NCBI RefSeq assembly: GCF_040219335.1
Contig: NZ_JAVJSQ010000020.1
Span: 1-64,000, forward strand
Length of the DNA stretch: 64,000 nt
DNA from: Gimesia sp.
GTDB lineage: Bacteria; Planctomycetota; Planctomycetia; Planctomycetales; Planctomycetaceae
Reading direction: 5' to 3'
Under the pieces are notes generated by a model that worked only from the letters and a program-made list of their open reading frames with translations, did no database searches and was not told the DNA's origin. This document shows positions 14,854-25,434 of the stretch, one piece after another. How positions within the stretch are numbered: the first letter of the stretch is position 1; every line of letters starts with the position of its first letter. The translations under genes were made by a program, and so were the position numbers.

Positions 14854-15379
14854 TCGCGGAACCACCGAAGTGGGCGGGTTCGGGATTACCGATCCCGGGC
14901 AGCCCCGGTTCGTCAAAGACATCGTCCTGGTCAGCCAGTCCTGCACCGAAGTCACCGTCGCTTTCGACGATACGGCAGTTGCCGATTACTTTGACGATCA
15001 GATCGACGCTGGTCGGCATCCCGAGCAGTTTGCCCGGATCTGGATTCACACGCACCCTGGAAATTCTGCGGAGCCGAGCGGCGTCGATCACGAAACCTTT
15101 GCCCGCGTGTTTGGCAACTGTGACTGGGCTGTGATGATGATCCTGGCCCGAAATGGAGCAACCTATGCCGAGCTGAAACGGACAGGTCACCCCCAGCCAG
15201 AGCCGCTTTCCGTGGGGATTGATTTCCGGGATGAATTTACGGGCAGCAACCAGGCGGCCTGGGAGGGGGAATACCTGCGGTGTGTGCAGGCAGCCCCCAT
15301 GCCCCCCATCTGGGACATGGATTTCCTGCCCGGTGACGAACCTTATCTGTCCGAACAATGGCCCTGGCTCCCCATCTGA
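14720..15379 (+). CDS. JAMM/JAB (MPN) metalloprotease
   Basis: The JAMM motif is complete: Glu50 in TTEVGGFG, then His110-x-His112, seven residues, Ser120 and Asp123 (HTHPG...SGVD). Such enzymes cut isopeptide bonds or process ubiquitin-like proteins, with one zinc ion. A much longer open frame exists upstream, but it runs antiparallel in phase to the cysteine-rich gene and has no coding sense; the ATG at 14720 with GAGGAAG upstream gives 219 aa. The first 30 residues, encoded in the overlap with the upstream gene, are strongly basic ([11 protein letters not shown]). It is followed 56 bases later by the E1-like gene. Confidence 0.85.
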   Translation: MPHPKTHPLTHRLLHRPRRKRPQRRKRRLLKFSPYAWAKLIYLRDRGTTEVGGFGITDPGQPRFVKDIVLVSQSCTEVTVAFDDTAVADYFDDQIDAGRHPEQFARIWIHTHPGNSAEPSGVDHETFARVFGNCDWAVMMILARNGATYAELKRTGHPQPEPLSVGIDFRDEFTGSNQAAWEGEYLRCVQAAPMPPIWDMDFLPGDEPYLSEQWPWLPI

Positions 15380-15435
15380 GGGGCCAGGTGCCGAATGTTG
15401 TTTATATAACACTTTTTAAAAGGAAAGCAAAACTG

Positions 15436-16101
15436 ATGAATAAAACTCTGGATCGTTTTGAACGTCAGTCGGAACTCGTCCCCGCTGAAAAACTTCGCTC
15501 CTTAACGGTGACCATCATCGGTGTAGGGGCCATCGGCAGGCAGGTGGCCCTGCAGTTGGCGTCTCTGGGAGTGCGTCGGCTGCAGCTGGTGGATTTCGAC
15601 CTGGTCGAACCCACGAATATCACCACGCAGGGATACTGCATCGCAGATCTGGAACAGTCGAAAGTCGAGGCCACGGCCCGGGCGGTGCGGGCGATCGATG
15701 CTGACATGAATGTTGAAACCATAAATGATCGTTTTCGGCCGGGGTGGGCAACGGGAGAAGTCGTCTTCTGCTGCGTCGACTCAATCAGCAGCCGGTCTGC
15801 CATCTGGAGGACGCTCCGTGATCAGTGCGCGTTCTGGTGTGACGGACGCATGAGAGGCGAGGTTCTGCGTGTTCTGACAGCCGTGGACTCACCATCCCGC
15901 ACACACTACGACACTGCGCTGTTTCCCCAGGCGGAAGCACAGACCGGGGCCTGCACATCCCGCAGTACGATCTATACCGCCGGTATCGCCGCAGGGCTCA
16001 TGCTGCATCAGCTGACGCGCTGGTTGCGGCAACTACCTGTGGACCGCGATCTGTCGCTGAATTTACTGGCTGGTGAAATATATCTTCAAGGTGATCAGTA
16101 A
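15436..16101 (+). CDS. E1-like ThiF-family adenylating enzyme
   Basis: The 221-residue protein has the ThiF/E1 Rossmann signature GVGAIG at 29-34, the acidic strand end DFDLVEPTN at 53-61 and the VDS at 114-116. Cys173 in TGACTSRST is a good candidate for the thioester cysteine. It lacks the extra zinc and UFD domains of eukaryotic E1s and is short like MoeB/ThiF and PRTRC-type ThiF proteins. Expected chemistry is ATP-dependent adenylation of the Ubl C-terminus, followed by thioester transfer. The ATG at 15436 follows AGGAAAG. It is the last gene of the conjugation-like block. Confidence 0.85.
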   Translation: MNKTLDRFERQSELVPAEKLRSLTVTIIGVGAIGRQVALQLASLGVRRLQLVDFDLVEPTNITTQGYCIADLEQSKVEATARAVRAIDADMNVETINDRFRPGWATGEVVFCCVDSISSRSAIWRTLRDQCAFWCDGRMRGEVLRVLTAVDSPSRTHYDTALFPQAEAQTGACTSRSTIYTAGIAAGLMLHQLTRWLRQLPVDRDLSLNLLAGEIYLQGDQ

Positions 16102-16251
16102 CCACAATATAATACCCTCAACAACGGCGTTATTCTGAACTTTTGGTGTTTCCGAACACATCATCTCTTTTATAACCCAGAGATTAAGCAACCGTTATCG
16201 AGATGATTATCTCTCAATAAAAATACTTAAATTCATGTCAGAGGACTTTCT

Positions 16252-17370
16252 GTGAGTGGAAATCATTTTGAAAATTCTGATTCAGCGTTTGCACCATTAC
16301 CCAGGCCTCAATTCCAGTTACGCTCACTTCCGCCAGGCATGCGATGGGAAGTGACAAGGCGTCATCCCATTTATCAGAACTTCTGGAATGATGCCTCTCT
16401 CACACAAATAACTGATCCACAAGAGCTAAGTTTAAGACAGTTAGTGAACGAGGGCAGGCTTGCAATGCTGGCAATGATTGGATTTAGCGGCGATCCCATC
16501 TCGCCGGAAACTGAATTCACTGAACTAGATTCAGAGACACTCCCATCCTGGATGAGTGGTGCTATTCAGCCCATTAGTTTCAGAGGACTGACTGGCTTAC
16601 TTCTCGCCTACCTTCCAGAGGATGTTATCCAACAGATTGCTGAGCTCTTTCAATCAGATTCGGGTGCAGAAGAAGATCACCGTATTGAATCATTGTTACG
16701 ATTACATGAAATTCCCGCTCCATTTCTCGATCAGTACCCCGATGAATTAATATTATCAGTCTCGCCAACCGCATCAGTCAGAAACCTGACTGATGACATG
16801 AGCGCTGTGCTTGAATCTTTTCGCCGGGAACGGAATATTTCAGCCAGAAGAAATAGAGAGGATTTATACTCTTCTTATCTTCAGGTGTGGGATCTGCGTG
16901 AAGGTTGGGAGAGTGGCACGTATGTATCTGGGCGTGAAAGAAGGCTGACTGACATTGCTGCTGAACTGCAGGAAAGTCTTACTACCATTCACAATTGGTA
17001 TAAGCGTGCTTTTGAGTTGATTACAGGTCACCGCTATAGCCCCGAACATTGGTTCCGTGTATTTGGACCACTGAAATTCATCGACTTTGAAGGTGTACTG
17101 GAGCTTGGCGAAATATTGCTGAGACGTCCCCGTCGATCCCCAACTCCGCGAGCGATAACTGATACTGCGTCATCTTCTGAAGAACGTGATGGTATCCTGT
17201 CTCAGCAATCAACGGAGGATGATTTCGAAGTTCTCGATATGCGGATGGATTTGAGAGAACTGTTAGCTATGGACCTGACTGATGAAGAACTCGCCGAGCG
17301 ATTTGGTGCTGATAAGATTAACTTGATCAGGGAATATCGACGGCGTTTTGGAGACCGGCCGGGCAGCTAA
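16252..17370 (+). CDS. Hypothetical protein with HTH-like segments (372 aa)
   Basis: I do not recognise the family. Around residues 220-265 the sequence RRLTDIAAELQESLTTIHNWYKRAF reads like a helix-turn-helix. A second such segment lies at the C-terminus (LTDEELAERFGADKINLIREYRRRFG). The first 30 residues are Pro-rich. The start is GTG at 16252 behind AGAGGA. It lies between the E1-like gene and the excisionase/integrase pair and has somewhat lower GC content than the conjugation genes. It may be a regulator of the element or a client of the Ubl system; neither is shown. Confidence 0.6.
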   Translation: MSGNHFENSDSAFAPLPRPQFQLRSLPPGMRWEVTRRHPIYQNFWNDASLTQITDPQELSLRQLVNEGRLAMLAMIGFSGDPISPETEFTELDSETLPSWMSGAIQPISFRGLTGLLLAYLPEDVIQQIAELFQSDSGAEEDHRIESLLRLHEIPAPFLDQYPDELILSVSPTASVRNLTDDMSAVLESFRRERNISARRNREDLYSSYLQVWDLREGWESGTYVSGRERRLTDIAAELQESLTTIHNWYKRAFELITGHRYSPEHWFRVFGPLKFIDFEGVLELGEILLRRPRRSPTPRAITDTASSSEERDGILSQQSTEDDFEVLDMRMDLRELLAMDLTDEELAERFGADKINLIREYRRRFGDRPGS

Positions 17371-17449
17371 AAAATAACGTATGCACTATTTGGTAACAGG
17401 GAAAAATTAGAGAGCTTTTAATTTCCCTTAATATGCACCAGGTGTATAC

Positions 17450-17716
17450 ATGGCCAACTCAGATACATCCGATCTCCTGAGTATCGAAGAACTTAGCACT
17501 ATCATTTCACTGTCAATCAGCACCATCCGCCGCCGGATCCGCGACGGTAGCATCCCGGCCATCCAGCCAGGCGGTAAGGGAACGAAGCTGCTTATCCCCA
17601 AGGAGTGGGTTAACCAGCAAGCCACTATTTCGAAATCCTCTCGCCTGGAACCGTCAAGTTCCGGGCGACACCAGCGTATATGCATCTCTGGTCCGACACC
17701 CCGCTGGAAGAAATAA
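17450..17716 (+). CDS. Excisionase-like DNA-binding protein (88 aa)
   Basis: The protein carries a MerR/HTH_17-like winged helix: LLSIEELSTIISLSISTIRRRIRDGSIPAIQ, then a wing and KLLIPKEWV. Such proteins bind next to attachment sites and control direction of recombination by tyrosine recombinases. It lies 33 bases upstream of the integrase gene on the same strand, the usual Xis-Int order. The last 25 residues are basic and Ser-rich. Confidence 0.7.
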   Translation: MANSDTSDLLSIEELSTIISLSISTIRRRIRDGSIPAIQPGGKGTKLLIPKEWVNQQATISKSSRLEPSSSGRHQRICISGPTPRWKK

Positions 17717-17749
17717 GCACATACTACTATCAATAAACACGGAGATTAT

Positions 17750-18934
17750 ATGCCAAAACCACGACAAAATGAGATACACGATTGCAAGTACTTCCGATGG
17801 AAGATTCTGCAACGAAACGAAATCTACTATGCCGACGGTCGCTCCAATACTCAGAATCTGGGCCGGCACTCGCTGGGAACACGTGACCGTGATGAAGCTC
17901 TGGAGAACCTCGACCAACTCGACCTGATTAAGGCCATTGATCTGGGGCTTGCCGACCGCACTCTGTTGGAGCAACACACTTCCCTGTTAACAATCGCCGA
18001 GGGCAGGGCAGTCTATGAAGAACATTGCAAGCGTCCGGTGATTTCTGGCGGTCCCCGGCCAGCGACCCGCAAACGCTATCGAGCAGTCCTCGATAAGTTT
18101 GATGAGTTTTGCAAAGCCAAAGGGAAGAACTATTGGAATGAGCTTAATCGACGCGTGATGGATGAATATGCAACCTGGCTGCATGAGAAACAGGACTACG
18201 CATATCAGACCTTGTATCTGGAACTGACAACGCTCAAGCAAATACACAAATACCTGATCGAGGACAACCGGCTTCCAGCGGAGTTGCGTTTTCAGTATCC
18301 GATACAAAAAGAAACGGATTCTTCAACTTACTGTTGGACAAAGCAAGAGGTGGAAGCCATGTTGAAGCTCTGTAGCAAGAAAAAGCTGTTCTGGCTACGA
18401 CACGTGTTGATCGGTTTGGTTACGACCGGGATGCGAATCAGTGAACTGGCAGGCCTGATGTGGAAAGACATTGATCTGCAACGACAGATCATCCTGCTGG
18501 CCGACGAGAGCCGTCGTCGAGATGCAGCAACTAAGAATCGGAGAACTACAAAAAGCGGTAAGAGTCGTAGCTTCCCGATTCATCCGGACCTGATGGATGT
18601 GCTGATTGCGATTGACAAACATCAAGATGGACTGGTCTTTCATGGCCCACTTGGTGGTAAGATCAAGCCGGACACCATTCGTAACATATTAATTCGGGAA
18701 GTGCTTGAGCCGTTATCCGAAACGTTTCCTGCTGAACCAGGGAAGGCCAGATTTCAAGACGGACGGTTGCATTCCTTTCGGCATTACTTCTGCTCTGTCT
18801 GTGCCAATAATGGGACACCGGAACGGGTGCTGATGAACTGGCTGGGGCACAGCAGTAGCAGGATGGTGAAACGCTATTACCACCTACACGATGAAGAGTC
18901 GTTGAAGCAGATGCAGAAGATTACATTCGTTTGA
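17750..18934 (+). CDS. Tyrosine recombinase / integrase
   Basis: The 394-residue protein has the catalytic residues of the family: first Arg in [12 protein letters not shown], the H-x-x-R box in LHSFRHYF, His in WLGHSSS and the nucleophile in the KRYYHL segment. An N-terminal arm/SAM-like domain (about 75-170, with [18 protein letters not shown]) precedes the catalytic domain. GGAG lies just before the ATG. The gene ends about 210 bases from a tRNA-Ser whose 3' end faces it, the classic position for an integrase of a tRNA-targeting genomic island. Confidence 0.93.
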   Translation: MPKPRQNEIHDCKYFRWKILQRNEIYYADGRSNTQNLGRHSLGTRDRDEALENLDQLDLIKAIDLGLADRTLLEQHTSLLTIAEGRAVYEEHCKRPVISGGPRPATRKRYRAVLDKFDEFCKAKGKNYWNELNRRVMDEYATWLHEKQDYAYQTLYLELTTLKQIHKYLIEDNRLPAELRFQYPIQKETDSSTYCWTKQEVEAMLKLCSKKKLFWLRHVLIGLVTTGMRISELAGLMWKDIDLQRQIILLADESRRRDAATKNRRTTKSGKSRSFPIHPDLMDVLIAIDKHQDGLVFHGPLGGKIKPDTIRNILIREVLEPLSETFPAEPGKARFQDGRLHSFRHYFCSVCANNGTPERVLMNWLGHSSSRMVKRYYHLHDEESLKQMQKITFV

Positions 18935-19047
18935 GTAGTTTTAACGGGCAGCAGTGAGCTGCCCAGTATTAACCCTTTTTATGAAACAGGGACAGTCAGT
19001 TCCTGACCAGAATTGTGAGACCTGATACCTCTTCTCAACAGTATCTG

Positions 19048-19082
19048 ATTGACACAGTCTTGGCACAGTTGACTGTGTCAAT
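19048..19082. repeat. 12-bp perfect inverted repeat next to the attachment region
   Basis: ATTGACACAGTC at 19048-19059 is the exact reverse complement of 19071-19082, with an 11-base loop that itself holds another CACAGT. No T tract follows. It lies four bases from a second perfect inverted repeat and between integrase and tRNA, so it may be a recombinase or excisionase binding site. Confidence 0.75.
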
Positions 19083-19086
19083 GAAA

Positions 19087-19131
19087 ATGGTCGTTGTAAG
19101 CTACTATAATTCAAGTGCTTACAACGACCAT
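19087..19131. repeat. 14-bp perfect inverted repeat next to tRNA-Ser
   Basis: ATGGTCGTTGTAAG at 19087-19100 pairs exactly with 19118-19131 around a 17-base loop. It sits 11 bases from the 3' end of tRNA-Ser. It could serve as terminator for the tRNA transcript (without a T tract) or as part of the recombination site. Confidence 0.75.
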
Positions 19132-19142
19132 CTAATTGGATA

Positions 19143-19231
19143 CGGAGAGAACGGGATTCGAACCCGTGGAACCGTTTGCACGGCTCACCGGTTTAGCAAA
19201 CCGGCGCATTCGGCCACTCTGCCATCTCTCC
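19143..19231 (-). tRNA. tRNA-Ser (anticodon GCT)
   Basis: The minus strand starts GGAGAGATGGCAGAGTGG and folds as a class II tRNA with a 7-bp acceptor stem (GGAGAGA/TCTCTCC), an anticodon loop TTTGCTAAA, a long variable arm and the T-loop GGTTCGAAT. The GCT anticodon reads AGC/AGU serine codons. The discriminator is G and CCA is not encoded. Its 3' end faces the integrase gene, making it the probable attachment site of the island. Confidence 0.96.
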
Positions 19232-19545
19232 TGACTGTACCGGCTGCTGAAAACAGAGCCGATTCAGCACTCTTTATGCTGTTTTTCCCGTGGAATGTCA
19301 ACGTTTGAAGCTCTGAATATGCAGAGACTTCCGTAAATTAACATCGCGGGAAGAGGGAGTGTATCAAACCAAATTCTCAGCTGCAATAGTTTCGGCCCCC
19401 TGGAGATGCGAAAGCAGGGGATCTTGAACTGAGAAACTGGTATCCCAGCCATAATCGCGAGAACCGGATTGGACACTCACAGGACAGCCCGGGTTCGCGC
19501 AGGGAAGCTAACCCTGAAACTGATCACAATTACACATCCTGCTAT
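19232..19545. other. No recognisable gene
   Basis: This stretch between the tRNA and rmlD holds no frame with coding character. It should contain the tRNA-Ser promoter close to 19232, but I see no clear -35/-10 pair. No strong terminator for rmlD is visible either. Confidence 0.4.
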
Positions 19546-20400
19546 TTAAGACCGAATGTAATTCTCCAGCGCGGTCTGCCAGTCCGGAATCTCAAACCGG
19601 GTCACCTGCTCGAGGTGGGAGCAGTCGAGGACACTAAATCGGGGGCGGTCGGCTGCGGCGTTATATTGTTTGGTGGTAATGGGCTGTGTTTCGACTTCGA
19701 TCCCGGCGATCTCGAACAGGGTCCGTGCCAGTTCATACCAGGTCGTCTGTCCGCGGTTGGTCACGTGGTATAAGCCGTACTGCTCAGTCGCGATCAGTCG
19801 GGCGAGTGCTTCGGACAGATCGCGCGTGCTGGTGGGTGTGCAGTGCTGATCGTTAATGATGGAAAGGGAATCGCGTTCCTGTCCCAGCCTGAGCATGGTT
19901 TCGACAAAGTTGCCATTTCCGGTTTTGCCAGCTTTCCCATACAGGCCACAGGTTCGAATGACATAGTGCTGAGGGCAGAGTGCACGGACAAAATACTCTC
20001 CTGCCAGTTTACTCAAACCGTAGGCACTGACGGGGCCGGGGGCATCCTGTTCCCGGTAAGCCTGCTCCCGCGACAGATCCAGCCCGAAGACATAATCGGA
20101 ACTGATCTGCATCAGGGCGATCTGGTGCTGCTGACAGTAGAGAGCCAGATTGCGGGGTCCGAGTGCATTCACTGCGTAAGCGACTTCCGGTTCCGATTCC
20201 GCGAGGTCCACCTTGTTATAGGCGGCGGTGTTGATCACCAGTTCGGGAGCTGTCTGAGCGAGGGCATCAGCGATACTGGCAGCATTTTCAATCGAAATCT
20301 GCTGATGTGTCAAACCGGAGACCTGGTGACCTTCTCCCGCCAGACGGGTAGTGAGGTCCTGTCCCAGCTGTCCCCGTGAACCAATGACTGTAATTTTCAT
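19546..20400 (-). CDS. rmlD: dTDP-4-dehydrorhamnose reductase (RmlD/RfbD family)
   Basis: The 284-residue SDR-type protein has an N-terminal NAD(P)-binding loop GSRGQLG at 7-13 and the catalytic Y-x3-K at 127-131 (YGLSK). SSDYVF just precedes it, and the RmlD features INTAAYNKVD and TSTRDLSEAL are also present. It reduces dTDP-4-dehydro-L-rhamnose to dTDP-L-rhamnose for surface polysaccharides. No other rml gene is adjacent, so a related sugar-nucleotide reductase cannot be excluded. It follows the GNAT gene by 23 bases on the same strand. Confidence 0.88.
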   Translation of the reverse strand: MKITVIGSRGQLGQDLTTRLAGEGHQVSGLTHQQISIENAASIADALAQTAPELVINTAAYNKVDLAESEPEVAYAVNALGPRNLALYCQQHQIALMQISSDYVFGLDLSREQAYREQDAPGPVSAYGLSKLAGEYFVRALCPQHYVIRTCGLYGKAGKTGNGNFVETMLRLGQERDSLSIINDQHCTPTSTRDLSEALARLIATEQYGLYHVTNRGQTTWYELARTLFEIAGIEVETQPITTKQYNAAADRPRFSVLDCSHLEQVTRFEIPDWQTALENYIRS

Positions 20401-20423
20401 CTTGAATCGCGTCCTTTGCTGAA

Positions 20424-20918
20424 TCAGGCAGATGACTGGGAATCAGAGGAATTGAGCGGAGCCACAAAGTGAATCTGCCTGGCGACCTCCTGAAAACCGA
20501 GTGAAGTATAGAGATGATTGCCTACGGCGTTCTGTTCCAATGTTTCAATTTTTGCCAGGGAGAGCCCCAACTCTCTAAAATGTGACAGGGCGTATTCGAG
20601 GAGTTTGCGTCCCATCCCCTGTCCGCGGCATTCCGGGACAAAGGCCATGTTAGGAATGTAGCCGATGCCTGCTTCCGGATCATGCCAGGTGGAAATGTAG
20701 CCGACGATTTTGTCATCCAGTTCGGCGACAAAAATCCCTGTGGGTTCCCGTTCGGCGTCAGCAGCCACGTGTCCGGCTTTGCGCCATTTCCAGTCGTGCC
20801 CCTGAATCAAACCGTATCTCTGCTCGATCCCCTGATCAATGGAGACTCCCTGAAATGCTTCGACGGTAATTGCTTTCAGCGTGTCCAGATCGGTGGGCTG
20901 ATAGGGACGGATTTTCAT
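20424..20918 (-). CDS. GNAT-family N-acetyltransferase
   Basis: The 164-residue protein starts MKIRPYQPTDLDTLKAIT and has the acetyl-CoA-binding motif A in VPECRGQGMGRKLLEYAL (about 95-112), followed by LGFQEVARQ. These are the marks of a single-domain GNAT enzyme. The acceptor is unknown. It is the first gene of a two-gene minus-strand unit with rmlD. Confidence 0.88.
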   Translation of the reverse strand: MKIRPYQPTDLDTLKAITVEAFQGVSIDQGIEQRYGLIQGHDWKWRKAGHVAADAEREPTGIFVAELDDKIVGYISTWHDPEAGIGYIPNMAFVPECRGQGMGRKLLEYALSHFRELGLSLAKIETLEQNAVGNHLYTSLGFQEVARQIHFVAPLNSSDSQSSA

Positions 20919-21085
20919 ATCTCTCGATCAAACTCATGAGGGGTTGGCGAAACTGTGAATCGTGACTGACGTCGAGCTTCCGTGTATGCTATGATGTAGC
21001 TGTGAAAATTGAAAGGTGAGTGGAAAAACTGTTTTTCCCATCCCTTCTCAACGACAAAACCATGCGGCCTGACAGGAAATGTTGA

Positions 21086-21655
21086 ATGTCCGATACGGCG
21101 ATTTATACCGCTGAACAATTTATGGATGCCCGAATCGAGCTCCCCGATTCCGGACGCTGGACCGAACTGGACCAGGGGCAGATCATTAATCTGGATGCTC
21201 CTGATATCGAGCACGGTACGATTGTGCTCAACATCTCGAAGGTACTCTCCCGCTACCTGCATGAGCGGCGGGAAGGATCCGCGACATTCGAACTGGGACT
21301 GATCGTCAAACGCGATCCTGATACGGTGCGGTTTCCTGCTGTAAGCATTTATAAGAGTGGCGGGCAATTTGATGAGACAGACAAGGCGATGACAGAACGC
21401 CGCCCGGATGCCATCATTGAAATTGCCTCGACTAACCCGCGCCGCTCGGGGATGAAAGCGCATGTCGACGACTATGTCTCCTGGGGAGTGCCGCTGATCT
21501 GGGTCATCGATCCCCCGGAAAAAGAAGTGCTGGAATATCGAACTGCGAGCGGCAGCGAAGTGATTGACATCAATGGTAAAATCACGGGGGGCGACTCCTT
21601 ACCGGAATTCGCGATGAGTGTGCGAGACTTGTTTGCCGAACCGGATTGGTGGTAA
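21086..21655 (+). CDS. Uma2-family (DUF820) putative endonuclease
   Basis: The protein shows the PD-(D/E)xK-like Uma2 arrangement: LDQGQIINLD, then VKRDPDTVRFPAVSIYKSGG, DAIIEIASTNPR and a WGVPLIWVIDP segment. Acidic residues and a Lys of the predicted active site are in place, but the family has no settled function. Such genes are abundant in cyanobacteria and planctomycetes. The ATG at 21086 gives 189 aa; the gene stands alone, divergent from GNAT. Confidence 0.85.
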   Translation: MSDTAIYTAEQFMDARIELPDSGRWTELDQGQIINLDAPDIEHGTIVLNISKVLSRYLHERREGSATFELGLIVKRDPDTVRFPAVSIYKSGGQFDETDKAMTERRPDAIIEIASTNPRRSGMKAHVDDYVSWGVPLIWVIDPPEKEVLEYRTASGSEVIDINGKITGGDSLPEFAMSVRDLFAEPDWW

Positions 21656-21759
21656 GTTAACGACTGAGAGACCGTAAGTATTCGTTTTATTTCGACTTCT
21701 GCTGAAACCCGGATGCTCGTTTCAGCGAACAGTCATCAACAGTCAAGGATAATTCAGGG

Positions 21760-23160
<1,401 letters not shown>

Positions 23161-23215
23161 TACTGGTCGGAATCGACTGCAAACATCTCCGTGCCTGAAT
23201 ACAGGAGGGCGAGAT

Positions 23216-23869
23216 ATGGACGGGAAACAAAGTCAGACGGGACGTCGAATCCTGAAAGTGGCTTTGTTCCTGCTCCTGGTCTGCGGTGCGGTCTTCCTGT
23301 TACTGCAAGTGCGAGATGCGCAACAGGCGGCTTTTAATTCGACTGTTAAATGCCAGTTGGGACAGGTCGCTTTGGGAGAGGATAATTATCAAGACCTTAA
23401 CGGGAGTTCGGTCTTTGAAGCGGCCTTAGAACAGGATATCAGCTGGCGGGAGTTGATGGCGAACAGCTTCGAGGAATGGCAGGAGACCATCAAGGGAACG
23501 GGATCTGACCGTACGGTCCCCAGCTACCTCCGCACCAGAAAGCCTCCCAGTCTGGCCTGGTTTGATGCGGAGAATGCGGTTCCCTCCGATTACCTGACCT
23601 GCCTGCATGCTATCAGGCTTTCCGAGAAGTCCGAGAAAAATGAACCGGTCTGGCTCATCGCCTATGTACCACAGCGGCCCATTCAATGGTTGTCAAAGGA
23701 TGATCTCTCGCTGGAGGCGTTTGAGAGTGTCGTTCATTCGGATACGAAACAACGAATCTCCTGTCTGATTCCCCAGGAAGGCCGCACGGTTCAACGCGAC
23801 CGTTTATTCAAAATAATCGAGGCAGCCAGAGCGGGCGAAACGGTGGAAATCATCTCCAGGAAACGTTAG
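23216..23869 (+). CDS. Hypothetical signal-anchored protein (217 aa)
   Basis: Start chosen at the ATG at 23216, which has AGGAGGG 8 bases upstream; the longer frame would begin inside sthA. Residues 14-30 (LKVALFLLLVCGAVFLLLQ region) form one membrane segment, followed by an extracytoplasmic domain of about 180 residues with no recognised family. It follows sthA by 55 bases and may be co-transcribed. Confidence 0.65.
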   Translation: MDGKQSQTGRRILKVALFLLLVCGAVFLLLQVRDAQQAAFNSTVKCQLGQVALGEDNYQDLNGSSVFEAALEQDISWRELMANSFEEWQETIKGTGSDRTVPSYLRTRKPPSLAWFDAENAVPSDYLTCLHAIRLSEKSEKNEPVWLIAYVPQRPIQWLSKDDLSLEAFESVVHSDTKQRISCLIPQEGRTVQRDRLFKIIEAARAGETVEIISRKR

Positions 23870-23970
23870 TCGGTTCAGGCTCCTGTCTTATTTCCTTTCC
23901 TTGAGTGACCTGCGGCGGCTATAATCGGCGTTCGATCATATCATTCATGACTTTCTACAAGGGGAAACTA

Positions 23971-25425
23971 ATGGGTCGCGCGCTCCTCGGTTTGATGTTG
24001 CTGTTGTCTTTGATTTTGTGCGGTGAAACACACGTCGAGGCTGCGGAGACGGAACGGCCGAATGTGCTGTTTATCGCCGTGGATGACCTGAATGACTGGA
24101 TCAGCTGCCTGGGCGGACATCCGGACTGTAAGACACCGAACATCGACCGGCTTGCGTCCCGGGGACTGCTGTTTACGAATTCGCATTGTGCCGCACCTGC
24201 CTGCAATCCTTCGCGTGCTGCGTTACTGACGGGGATCCGCCCATCCAGTTCGGGCGTTTATCTGAATTCTCAGCCCTGGCGTCCCGTGATGCAGGACGCC
24301 GTGACGCTGCCTCAACATTTTCGCAATCATGGCTACCAGTCGATTGGTTCAGGCAAAATCTTTCATGGACGATATAACGACTACGGATCGTGGGATGACT
24401 ATCTGAAACAGACCAGTGATCCCCAACCGACGCAGGCCGTGCTCAAGGATCCACACTCTCGGGCCGGTACGATTATCTGGGGTATGCTGGAGGCACAGGA
24501 CCAGGAGATGAGCGATTATAAGATGGCGAATTACGCCATTGATTTTCTGAGCAAGCCTGACCAGAAACCTTTCTTCCTGGCGTGCGGCATTTATCGGCCG
24601 CATATGCCCTGGCAGGTACCACGGAAGTATTACGACATGTATCCCCTGGACAAGATTCAGCTTCCCAATGTTCCAGAACACGATCTGGATGACATTCCGC
24701 CAGCCGGCGTGCGGATGGCGAAACCAGGCGGAGATCATGCCAAGATTCTGAAGACCGATAACTGGCGGTATGCCGTGCAGGCTTACCTGGCCAGTATTGC
24801 CTTTGCGGACGTGCAGGTGGGCCGAGTGCTGGACGCACTGGATGCGAGCCCGTATGCAAAAAATACGATCGTCATTCTCTGGGGTGATCACGGTTGGCAC
24901 CTGGGAGAAAAGAAACACTGGCGGAAATTCTCCCTGTGGGAAGAAGCGACCCGGGCTCCATTAATGATGGTTGTTCCGGGAGTGACTCAGGCAGGCACCA
25001 AATGTGATCAGGCAGTAGATTTTATGAATATCTACCCGACACTGTGCGAACTGTGTGAGCTCCCGCGCGGCGATCATCTGGATGGCATCAGCATGGTTTC
25101 ATTGCTGAAAGATCCCGCGCATACGTGGGAACGTCCGGCGCTAACCACACATGGGCGATTGAACCATGCAGTGCGGGACAACCGGTATCGGTTGATTCGC
25201 TACCAGACTGGCGATGAAGAGTTGTACGATCACAGCCAGGATCCCATGGAATGGAAGAACCTGGCTGACGATCCCCAGTATGCGGAAACCAAACAACGGC
25301 TGGCAAAATGGTTCCCGGAGAAAAATGCTCCCGATGCACCGCATGATGCATCACTGGGACAGGGAAAGAAGAAGAAACAGCAGCAGGGTAAGGGCAAGTC
25401 GAAAAAGAAACCGGCCCAACCCTGA
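23971..25425 (+). CDS. Secreted type I sulfatase
   Basis: An N-terminal signal peptide (LLGLMLLLSLILC) is followed by the sulfatase core: metal-binding Asp pair in AVDDLN (38-39) and the active-site motif CNPSR at 78-82, where Cys78 would be converted to formylglycine. Later motifs include GDHGWHLGEKKHWRKFS and LTTHGRLNHAVR. It resembles the iduronate-2-sulfatase-like group, which is expanded in planctomycetes that degrade sulfated polysaccharides. The tail is Lys-rich (GKKKKQQQGK). The ATG at 23971 has AAGGGG upstream; earlier in-frame starts lack a ribosome binding site. Confidence 0.9.
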   Translation: MGRALLGLMLLLSLILCGETHVEAAETERPNVLFIAVDDLNDWISCLGGHPDCKTPNIDRLASRGLLFTNSHCAAPACNPSRAALLTGIRPSSSGVYLNSQPWRPVMQDAVTLPQHFRNHGYQSIGSGKIFHGRYNDYGSWDDYLKQTSDPQPTQAVLKDPHSRAGTIIWGMLEAQDQEMSDYKMANYAIDFLSKPDQKPFFLACGIYRPHMPWQVPRKYYDMYPLDKIQLPNVPEHDLDDIPPAGVRMAKPGGDHAKILKTDNWRYAVQAYLASIAFADVQVGRVLDALDASPYAKNTIVILWGDHGWHLGEKKHWRKFSLWEEATRAPLMMVVPGVTQAGTKCDQAVDFMNIYPTLCELCELPRGDHLDGISMVSLLKDPAHTWERPALTTHGRLNHAVRDNRYRLIRYQTGDEELYDHSQDPMEWKNLADDPQYAETKQRLAKWFPEKNAPDAPHDASLGQGKKKKQQQGKGKSKKKPAQP

Positions 25426-25434
25426 GCATTGCTG

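Larger units (their letters stand above)
1..19142. mobile_element. Integrated genomic island at tRNA-Ser, right border at the tRNA 3' end
   Basis: The right border is inferred from an excisionase-integrase pair ending next to the 3' end of tRNA-Ser(GCT). Leftward of it lie the Ubl-type gene set, a defence pair, immunity gene and transposase debris, all typical cargo. No second copy of the tRNA 3' end was noticed in the window, so the left border is unknown and may be outside; the whole 1-19142 span may also be several nested elements. Confidence 0.45.

Noticed and set aside
7858..16101. The island as a standard PRTRC cassette
   Set aside because: JAB, ThiF-like and Ubl genes are shared, but I see no ParB-related gene and none of the other PRTRC-specific proteins; DUF1257, DUF2997 and Ycf46-type genes are extra.
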